64,000 nt of DNA from Silvibacterium bohemicum (lineage in GTDB: Bacteria; Acidobacteriota; Terriglobia; Terriglobales; Acidobacteriaceae). The stretch spans positions 496,001-560,000 of the forward strand of contig NZ_LBHJ01000003.1 of NCBI RefSeq assembly GCF_001006305.1, given 5' to 3'. The notes beneath the pieces were generated by a model that was not told the DNA's origin, did not search any database, and was given only the letters and a program-made list of their open reading frames with translations. The position numbers and the translations under genes are program-made. Position 1 is the first letter of the stretch; each line of letters opens with the position of its first letter. Of the stretch, positions 41,955 through 50,900 are shown piece by piece.

Positions 41955-43052
41955 TTAATCGAACAGGGCCGGCAGCCCTTCCGCATCCCGAAAGTTGCTG
42001 AGACCAACGCCCACCAGGCGAAATCGATGGCCTGGCTCCGCCTTCACTCGCTCGCGCAATGACAACGCAATGGCCGTGAGCTCATCGCACGTCGCCGGAG
42101 GTCCGATGGGCGTGTGGCTTCGAGTAATGATGTTGAAATCGCTCGTCTTCAGCTTCAACACCACGGTTCTGGCAACACGTGTCTCCTTTCGCGATACCAG
42201 CCACACCTTTTCGGCGAGCCGCCGGATCAGTGCATCGGTCTCGGACAAGGGAAGGTCTCGCTCGAAGGTATCCTCGGCAGAGATGGATTGAGTAGGCCGG
42301 TTGGGAACGACTGGATTGTGATCGATGCCTCGTGCCAGTTCGTAGAGACGGCGGCCGTATCGTCCGAATTGATCTTCAAGCAATGCCAGGTCGAGCGTAC
42401 GCAACTCTCCCACGGTGTTCACTCCGATTTGCTTCAATCGCGACTCGGTCACCTTTCCTACGCCAGGGATGCGGCCCACGGGAAGCGGGAGAAGAAATTC
42501 CATCACCTCGGCAGGTTGGATCACGAAGAGGCCGTCCGGTTTGCGCCAGTCGGATGCGACCTTTGCCAGGAATTTATTTGGCGCCACTCCAGCGGATGCG
42601 GTGAGTTCAATCTCTTCGCGAATATGCTCACGAATCGCCTTGGCCACTCGTGTCGCGGTCGGTACGTCGAGCTTGTTTTCCGTTACGTCGAGATAGGCTT
42701 CGTCCAGCGAAAGAGGCTCGACCAGATCGGTATACCTTCGAAAGATCTCCCTGACTGCAGACGACGCCGCTTTATATCGCGCGAAATCGGGAGGAATGAA
42801 GATGGCGTTGGGACAAAGCCGTTCTGCTCGCACCGCCGGCATCGCCGACCTCACTCCGAACTGCCGCGCTTCATACGAAGCTGCGCAAACCACGGATCGA
42901 TTGCCGCGCCATGCGACAACCACCGGCTTGCCACGCAGGCCCGGATCGTCACGTTGCTCGACCGACGCATAGAAAGCATCCATGTCGACGTGCACGATCT
43001 TTCGAAGCTTGTTTGCGGAATCAACATCGGTGGTGGTCTCTTTCATCGTCAT
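41955..43052 (-). CDS. dinB: DNA polymerase IV (Y-family translesion polymerase)
   Basis: This 365-residue protein has the Y-family motifs IVHVDMDAFYASVEQ (first catalytic Asp), VVCAASYEARQFGVRSAMP, and VEPLSLDEAYLDVT (second Asp/Glu pair). The thumb helix-hairpin-helix is PVGRIPGVGKVTESRLKQIG, and the little-finger domain starts near SISAEDTFERDL. The C-terminus ends EGLPALFD, which resembles a sliding-clamp-binding motif. It copies past damaged bases with low fidelity. No clear LexA box was found in the divergent gap to the anti-sigma-like gene. Confidence 0.95.
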   Translation of the reverse strand: MTMKETTTDVDSANKLRKIVHVDMDAFYASVEQRDDPGLRGKPVVVAWRGNRSVVCAASYEARQFGVRSAMPAVRAERLCPNAIFIPPDFARYKAASSAVREIFRRYTDLVEPLSLDEAYLDVTENKLDVPTATRVAKAIREHIREEIELTASAGVAPNKFLAKVASDWRKPDGLFVIQPAEVMEFLLPLPVGRIPGVGKVTESRLKQIGVNTVGELRTLDLALLEDQFGRYGRRLYELARGIDHNPVVPNRPTQSISAEDTFERDLPLSETDALIRRLAEKVWLVSRKETRVARTVVLKLKTSDFNIITRSHTPIGPPATCDELTAIALSLRERVKAEPGHRFRLVGVGLSNFRDAEGLPALFD

Positions 43053-43480
43053 GAAATGAACCTATCTTCGCTGTCCATGCAATCGGTTAAGCCTGGACAG
43101 ATTGTAGGCGAATGGATGGCGAATATAAAGGAAATTGGCTCATGGGTGAGTTTACCTTCGTACAAAAGAGATAGGAATAACTGACGCCGCTGCTTTAGTT
43201 TGAGGGTGCGATCAGAGCTTCGTGGACGGGATAAAAAAGTCAAAGTCCGCTATCGCGCCGCCCCTAAGAGCCCTTAGACGCGCGAGGAATATTTCCCAAT
43301 ACAGAGTGTTTGGACCAACAAGCGAACGCGTTGTGAATCGGAAATATTTCCAACCTGTCCCAGTTGGTCATCCGAGGTATGGCAACTACGTCCGTATAGC
43401 AGCGCAAGCGAGTGTAAATCGCCCAGTACTCTTAACTACTATTCTCAACGCGTTCAACCACTAGGAAGAGAGGCCCCTAG
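43053..43480. promoter_or_regulatory. divergent region dinB / anti-sigma-like gene with paired palindromes
   Basis: This 428-bp gap has no convincing gene. GGAATATTTCC at 43286-43296 and the perfect palindrome GGAAATATTTCC at 43340-43351 are related sites about 55 bp apart. They could be operators for either divergent gene. Confidence 0.45.
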
Positions 43481-43969
43481 ATGCAATCCTGTAACAAGTA
43501 CTCCGCCAAGATCGGGTGCTACCTTGACAACGAACTGACCGGTGAAGAATTGGAGAATTTTTCAGCGCACTTGGCTGCCTGTCAGGATTGCCGGGAACGA
43601 CTTTATGAAGAGCAGGAATTATCGCGCCTCTTGCGTCAGCACCATCCTCTGTATTCTGCGCCCGCAAAGCTTCGCAATCGCGTACTTGGACAGGTCCTCG
43701 ATTGTTCTGACGTGGATTGCACGAAGAGATGTCGTATCCGTTGCTCACGTCCAACCGGCATGCATTCTTTGATGGCCAAAATTAAACGTTTGCTGGGCAC
43801 GAGGGTAGCCTGTGTGGCCGCCGCAATCATTCTGTGTCTTGGTCTCCTCCCGAGTACGCTTCGACGGGTAAGCGGCGCAGGTTACGATGTGGCTTCCGTG
43901 ACCTCTCACCTCGGATGTCTGAGCGGGTGCGCTTCAGGCCCAGGGAACTGGGAACTGTTCTATCGATAG
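43481..43969 (+). CDS. zinc-finger anti-sigma-factor-like membrane protein
   Basis: This 162-residue protein begins with an anti-sigma ZAS-type motif: CNKYSAKIGCYLDNELTGEEL, then HLAACQDC, giving the His-x3-Cys-x2-Cys zinc site. A single transmembrane helix (VACVAAAIILCLGLLP) lies near residues 107-124. The outer part is only about 35 residues, shorter than in most members. No sigma factor gene is adjacent, which is unusual, since the partner is normally just upstream. The end of the protein may therefore be truncated or altered. Confidence 0.78.
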   Translation: MQSCNKYSAKIGCYLDNELTGEELENFSAHLAACQDCRERLYEEQELSRLLRQHHPLYSAPAKLRNRVLGQVLDCSDVDCTKRCRIRCSRPTGMHSLMAKIKRLLGTRVACVAAAIILCLGLLPSTLRRVSGAGYDVASVTSHLGCLSGCASGPGNWELFYR

Positions 43970-44153
43970 ACAGCGGCCTGGATCGAGAGCATGGTGCCCG
44001 CTTCGATTGCGCTTTCCACCCACGGCGCAATCGGGTGCACGCCCTCATGAGACAGCTTCCAGGCGTCGCCGATCGGCCTCTCGCTCTTTCCATTGTTGCC
44101 AAGTCGGTGGAGAGTGCGATGCAAAGGGCCGCGCAATAAGATAAAAATCATGT

Positions 44154-44918
44154 ATGGACTCACTTGCTGCCCCTTCGCCGGCCTCCCCCGCCGAGGAAGA
44201 ACCTTCCGTCCCTGCACACGTTCCCGTTCCAGTAGTTTCTGAAGATGCCGGGGTTCTGACGCTCCACTTCCAGTCAGACTACGTTCAGAGCCAGATGCTG
44301 GTCGGCGAACCGGACTCACTGGCACTCGCCTACTCCCGCACCATGATGGCCTTCGAGCTCTTCGTTCCGGATGCACAGCAGATCGCCATGATTGGCCTGG
44401 GGGGCGGTTCGATGGCCAAGTGGTGCTACCGCCATCATCCTCAGGCGGATCTGACTGTAGTTGAGATCAACCCGCATGTCATCGCGCTGCGCGACAGGTT
44501 CCAGATTCCAGAGGATGATCGCAGGTTCCGCATCCTTTGTGAGGACGGCACAAAGTTCGTCGAGCGAATCTCTTCGAAGTTCGATGTGCTGCTGGTCGAC
44601 GCATTCGCGACAGATCATCTGCCGCCGGAGTTATGTTCGCAACGCTTCTACGACGACTGCTATCAAACGCTGAGGGGATCGGGTCTGATGGTGGTCAACT
44701 TATGCGAAGAGGACAATCGGCCGATCCTCGCCCGCATTCGTGAGACTTTCAACGGACGGGTGTTGTTATCTCCCGACTCTGATGGCAATACCGTGGTCTT
44801 TGCCTGCAAGGGGAAACTTCTCTGGTCGAAAGGTGAATCCCCGGGCTCGCTTCAGATGAAGCTCAGGAAGTTTGAGAAGAAGTATGGATTAGCAAAGGCT
44901 ATGGCGCCGGTCAGTTAG
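44154..44918 (+). CDS. spermidine-synthase-like methyltransferase-fold protein
   Basis: This 254-residue protein has a Rossmann-like domain: IAMIGLGGGSMAKWCYRHHP (the SAM-type glycine loop), LTVVEINPHVIALRDRF (acidic residue that binds the ribose), RFRILCEDGTKFV, and FDVLLVDAFATDHLPPEL. In true spermidine synthases the last motif is usually DxxDP, so this is the SpeE-like group of uncertain substrate. An N-terminal 30 residues is Pro/Ala-rich and probably disordered. No partner decarboxylase is nearby. Confidence 0.82.
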   Translation: MDSLAAPSPASPAEEEPSVPAHVPVPVVSEDAGVLTLHFQSDYVQSQMLVGEPDSLALAYSRTMMAFELFVPDAQQIAMIGLGGGSMAKWCYRHHPQADLTVVEINPHVIALRDRFQIPEDDRRFRILCEDGTKFVERISSKFDVLLVDAFATDHLPPELCSQRFYDDCYQTLRGSGLMVVNLCEEDNRPILARIRETFNGRVLLSPDSDGNTVVFACKGKLLWSKGESPGSLQMKLRKFEKKYGLAKAMAPVS

Positions 44919-44983
44919 ATTGTGGATTGACTGTGGTTGCAGAGACATGGCGCCCGATCCGAGCGCCATGCTCCGCTATCGCA

Positions 44984-47900
44984 CTACCAGCCGATTCCGA
45001 AAGCCATGTGTTCCGGCTGTCCGGTGGTGATGGTTGTGCTCTGGTTGTTGTTGTCGTCGTAGGAGAAGCCATAGGCCAGTCCTCCAACGGAGTGTTTGTG
45101 CCAGAACTGCGCGTAGAAGTTGGCCGGCGTGGATTGGTAGTACGCCGGAACACTCGCCCAGTTCGCAGGATTGAGAAGAACGCCACGGTTGGTCGCCGAG
45201 CAGATCTGGTTTTCCAGCTGCAACTGCTTGGCATTTTCATCCTGCTGCTGAGCGGTGCTGCCGGAAACGCCAGTTGCCATGGTTCCCGCGCACTCCAGAA
45301 TGTCCTGCGTGGATGGCTGCTGCACGAGGAAGGTCTCGCCCGCATTGGCTGCGGCGGGGTTGATCTCCGTGAAGGTTAAGGTCGATCCCGAAGCGGTGCC
45401 GCTGAACTGGCGTCCGTTGAGGGTGAGCACCAGGGGAGTCGTGCTCCACTGCGCCCAGGCGCTTGCGATATAGCTGGCGAAGTAGTTCGCGTTCGCGCCG
45501 CCCGTACCCAGGGAGAGCTTGGCAGGCGAGAAGATGCGAAGGTTGGACATCGTGGGAGGTTGGAATTGCGCCGGCACTTCGCTGGTGAATTCGCTGTCGA
45601 TCTGGGCGATGGATTCGGTGATGCCCACCTGCTGATGGAAGGTGGCACCCGAGCCCCACACGTCGAGCAGCAGCGGCAGACCGAACTCATCGACCTGGGT
45701 GGTGTTGATGAAGATGCCGTTCTGGTTATTGAATTCGTACCAATCGAAGTGGGTGTTGATGTTGGGATCGGTGCCGTTCTGCGGGTTGGGTCCAGCGTAG
45801 CCGGTCACGTTGCCGTTGCCGTCTCCGTTGACCTGTACGTAGAGGGGATTGCCGAGCGAAATATACGCGCGGGCTGATTGGAAGGTTGGAATCTTCAGCA
45901 GCGTGCTCTGTGCAAGCGTGAAGGAGTAGTTGCCGTAGCTCTTGCCGTCCGGGCCGGTCAAGTGATTGGCCGCCGCCGCATCGTTCAGCGTGAAATCGAC
46001 AATCGTTCCGTCGAAATTCAGGTAAGCGAATTTGCCGTTGGCCGGGTCCATGCCGATCACGGTGACATAGATCTGATTGTTGGCCCATGCTCCGTTGGTG
46101 TTGTTGTTGAGGTCGACACCAATGAAGCCGGGATAGATCGTATATCCTGCGCCGGAATTGTTGACCGTCAGAGTGGCAGCCGTCGAATTGACGGTGCCAC
46201 TCGGATTGCCCACGGTGACGCTGAACTGCTCGCCGTTATCGGTGGCAGCAAGCGTTGGAGTGATGTAGCTCGCGGATGTCGCGTTGGTGATGGCCACGCC
46301 ATTCTTGAGCCACTGATAGGTGAAGGGTCCGTCGCCGCCCGCAACCACAGTAAAGGTTGCGGTGGCGCCGACGTTGGCGGTTACGCTCGCCGGTTCGGTG
46401 GCGATGGTCGGCGCCGTGACCGGGCCGTACACATCGAACTCGAACAGGGAGTAGCCGTACGGCGTTGCTCGCGTCGTTCCATACATGCGGACATAACGGG
46501 CGCTGACCGGGGTGAAGGTGATGTTTTCAACTCCGCCCTTGCCTGCGGGTTGAGTGAAGACGGTTGCCCAGTTCTGCGCGTCGGGCGAGACCTGGATCTG
46601 GTAGACCTTGCCGTAGGCGGTCTGCCAGTGGAGGATGACCTGGTTGATCGTCTGCGCCGTTCCCAGATCGACTCTGATCCAGGAGGGATCGACGAAGGCG
46701 GAAGACCACCGCGTAGTGAGGTTTCCGTCCACCGCGAAGGCTGGGCCGTACAACGCGTCGTTCTGTCCGGCGCTCTCCGCGACCGGTTGATTGAGCGCGA
46801 GGTTCGGGCTGGTAGGTGTGACCGAGTTGACGGTGAGAGTCGCCTGCGTGGAAGTCGCAGTACCGCTGCCGTTCGTGACGGCGACAGTAAAGATGCTTCC
46901 GTTATCTCCCGACTCCAAGACCTGGGTGATGTAGCTGGCGGCGGTGGCGTTCGGAATGGCGACGCCGTTGCGCAGCCACTGGTAGGTGAAGGGACCGTTG
47001 CCGTCTGCCGAGACGGAGAACGTCGCCGTGTTTCCGGCATTCACCGTCTGGCTTGCAGGCTGAGTCGCAATCAGCGGAGCGCTGGCTCCGTAGACTTCGA
47101 ACTCCCACAGTGAGTAACCATAGACAGTCGCCCGCTTCGTTCCGATCATGCGAATGTAACGAGCGGTGACTGAAGGAAAGTCCAGCGTCTCCTGTCCGCC
47201 CTTGCCGTTGTTTTGCGTGTAGACGGTCGTCCAGGTTTGCTCGTCACTCGAGACCTGGATCTGGTAGACCAGGCCGTATGCTGTCTGCCAGCGCAGTACG
47301 GCCTGGTTGATCGTCATCGGCGAGCCGAGGTCGATCTGAATCCATTGGTTGTCGGTGAAAGCCGAAGACCAACGCGTAGTCAGGTTGCCGTCGACAGCGT
47401 TTTCAGGCCCCAGTGCGCTGCTCTCGTTGCCGCTCGACGTTGCTGTCTTGCCGAGCGCCAGGTTGACTGCGACGCCTGGGGTCGTGGAGGTTGGATCGGT
47501 CACCGTCAGCGAGGCGGCTGCGGATTTTGTCGAGCCGCTCGCATTGGTGACCATCACGTTGAAGATACTGCCGCTATCCGACAACGAGGTTGCCGGAATT
47601 GTATAGCTGGTGTTGGTCGCTCCCTGCAGGGCAGTTCCGTTCAGCATCCACTGATACGAGAGTGGTCCATTGCCGTTGGCTACCACCGAGAACTGCGCCT
47701 GCGCGCCATCCACAACGGTCTGGCTTACCGGCTGAGTCACGATGGTCGGAAGTACGGGGCCATAGATCTCGAATTCGAAGACCGAATAGCCGTACTGTGA
47801 GCTGCGCTCCGTCCCATACATGCGGACGTAGCGTGCGTTGGTCGTAGAGAAGACCAGGTTTTCAGCGCCACCTGCGCCGTTGGTCTGCAGGAAGGCGGTA

Positions 47901-50900
47901 GTCCAGTTCACAGCGTCAGTGGATGTCTGAATCTGGTAAACGAGACCGTGGGCGCGCTCCCAGCGGAGAACCACTTGTCCGATAGGTTGCACCGAGCCGA
48001 GATCGACCTGGATCCACGTGGGATCTTCAAAGGACGAAGACCAGCGCGTGGTGAGGTTGCCGTCTGTCGCCTGGGTTGGCGGATAGGCAGCGCTCTCGTT
48101 TCCACTGGAAGTTGTTGGCCAGTTCAGCGCAAGGTTCGCTCCTGTCGGAACGGGGCCTGTGCCGAATCCAGTCACTGCGGTGTCGGTGCTGTTAGTGTTG
48201 TCGATTCCCGCAGCGGAGACCGTGAGGTCAGCCACAGTCGAGGTGACAGAGCCGGCCGGGTTGCTGACAGTGACGCTGTACTGTTCGCCGTTATCGGTGG
48301 CGGCCAGTGCAGGTGTGGTGAAGGAGGCAGCGGTAGCTCCCTGAATTGCGGTGCCGTTCTTAAACCACTGATAGGTGAATGGAGCCGCACCGGTGAAGTT
48401 GACAGTGAAGGTTGCGTTGGCCCCGATCGCCGCGGATTGGCTCGCGGGCTGGGCGGTGATCACTGGCGCGGCTGAACCGGCAGTGACGGTGAGTGTGGCC
48501 GCTGTCGAGGTGACGTTGCCGGCCGAGTTGGTAACGGTGACGCTGTACTGTTGGCCGCTTGCGCTGGCTGCCAGTACGGGCGTGGTGAAGACCGCAGAGG
48601 TGGCGTTCGGAACGGCAACGCCGTTCTGCAGCCACTGGTAGGTGTAGGGAGCGCCGCCGGTCGCATCAACCGTGAAGGTTGCTGTTGCTCCAACTGCGAC
48701 AGACTGGTTTACGGGTGGAAGTGCGATCACCGGAACGGCTGCAGCGCCGCCGCCGTTGTTTCCGCCTCCGTTATTCCCGCCGCCGTTGTTGCCACCACCA
48801 TTGTTTCCGCCGCCGTTGCCGCCGGTCGGGGTGTCGCTGACCGTCAGTGAGACTGCGTTGCTGGTGATGGTGCCGCTTCCATTCGTAACGGCCACGCTGA
48901 AGAGCTCGCCGTTGTCGGTATCGGCGGTCAGCGGCGTGATGTACGTTGCCCCTGTCGCGCCCTGGATGGGAGTGCCGTTTTCAAGCCACTGATAGGTGGG
49001 CGCGGGAACTCCGGACGCAGCAACGGTAAAGGTCGCCGCAGTTCCGACGGTCACCGTCGCAGGTTGGGGTGGTGTTTGGATCGCCGGCGGCTGCGCCGCA
49101 GACGTACCCGCATCGCAAAGCGTTGCACCGGGGAAGTTGTTGGTGACATTCCAGGTCGACGTGCCATCGAAGTTGACGATCGCGGTCTCGGTGGAATCGT
49201 TCGGATTCACGGTTGAAGTCCAGCTGCTCCAGACGCCGGGGAACGCGCAGGAAGCGTTGTTGTTGCCGCTGATGCTAAGCGCTTCAGCCTGGCTGGGAAG
49301 ACGCATGTTGATGCTCGAGCAGTAGCTCGCGGCGTTGATCCCGGTGAATTGCGACCCCGGAGCGGTATCTGTCTGGACGGTGCGTGTCCAGGTCAGGCCG
49401 AGCAGGTTATCGAAGACCAGGTTCTGGTTGGAGGAGTTGACGGTAAAGCGCTCGCTTGCGTCGCCGCATTGCGGGACGTCGTAGACCTGGAACTCATACA
49501 TCGAGTAGCCGTATTGAGTCGCGCGCTGGATGCCCTGCATGCGGATGTAGCGGCCCTGAACCGTGGGGAAGTTCAGCGTCTCCGTTCCACCTAGTCCGGT
49601 GTCGTTGGTCTTAGCTACGTTCCAGGTTGGGTTGGTCGCAGGATCGGCGCTCGTGTAGAGAATCTGATACTGCGTCGCGTACGCATTTTCCCAATTGATG
49701 ATGACGGTGTTGAAGGACTGCACCGAACCAAGATCGACCTGCAGCCATGACGGATCGATGCCTGCCACCGGAGGCGTTGGAGCTGCGCCTGCCGTTGCCG
49801 ATCCCCAGCGGGTGCCGAGGTTGCCATCGACCGCGTTTTCCGGTCCCAGGCAATTGACCCCGCTGAAGGGCGGAGCCGTCGTGCCGTCGCCGCACGCGTT
49901 CTGTGTGCTGCTGGAGGTAGCCGGCTTATCCAGGGCCAGATTGATCCCCGGAGGTGCAAGAGTGAGTTGTGCTGCGGCGCTGGTGGCGGGAACGCCGGCG
50001 GCATTGTTGACCATCACCGTATACGCGCCCACATTGGCCGCACTCATCGCCGGCACCGTGTAGCTGTCCGTATTGGAGAGTGACGTGTTGCTGGCAAGGA
50101 TGGTTGTGGCGCCACCTGCGGGGGTGAACTGCCACTGATAGGTGTAGGGCGAAGAACCGGCAACAGTCGCCGTCAACTGCACCGGCTGGTTGGTTGCAAC
50201 GATCTCGCCGATCGGCGAAGTTGTAATGCTTACCGGCGTTGCAGCGTTGACGGTGAGTACTGCCGTCGACGATTGCACTTGGTTGAGGGGGTTGCTGACG
50301 ATGACATAGAAGTTCTGTGTTCCGGCAGCCGTCAGAACCGGGGTAGTGTAGCTGTTTTGCGGTCCGGATGCCACCGGTGTGCCATTTTCAAACCACTGAT
50401 AGTTGATCTCCGGCGAACCGGACGCAACCACCGTCAGTGTCGCCGATTGACCCACAACGGCGATCTGCGACACAGGCTGTGTCGTGATGGCGACCTTGGC
50501 CGGAGCGCTTACCGTAAGCGTGACAGGATTCGACGTAACCGTGCCGAAGCTGCTTGAGACCACCACGGTGATGCTCTCGTTGTTCTCTGCGGCGGTCGCT
50601 GCGGACGTGACGAAGGTGGTGTCCGTTGCTCCCGAAACCATGCCGCCGTTCACAAACCACTGATAGGTGAGGGTGCCCGAGCCGCTAGCGGCAACGGTAA
50701 AGGTCGCGGGAAATCCAATCGTCGTGGAAGTGCTGACCGGGGGAACGATGATGGAAGGCGCCTGCGATTGCACAGGAGCCGGCGGCGTGACGGAGGTTAA
50801 CTGCACAGTGCCGGGAAGCAGACCGGGAGCTGTCGCAGTCACGGTTACAGTTCCGGGAGTAAAGGTGCTGCGCAGGGCGATCTTGGTCAATCCGCCCTCG

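Noticed and set aside
42114-43184. 356-codon plus-strand open frame
   Set aside because: Antisense to dinB, which has all polymerase motifs.
45878-47113. 411-codon plus-strand open frame
   Set aside because: Antisense to the F5/8C and GH64 part of the giant protein; the opposite frame has clear domain homology and this one has none.
48740-48832. Short regularly repeated DNA that could be mistaken for a CRISPR or microsatellite
   Set aside because: It encodes the Gly/Asn linker of the giant protein in frame; units are 15 bp with no spacers.
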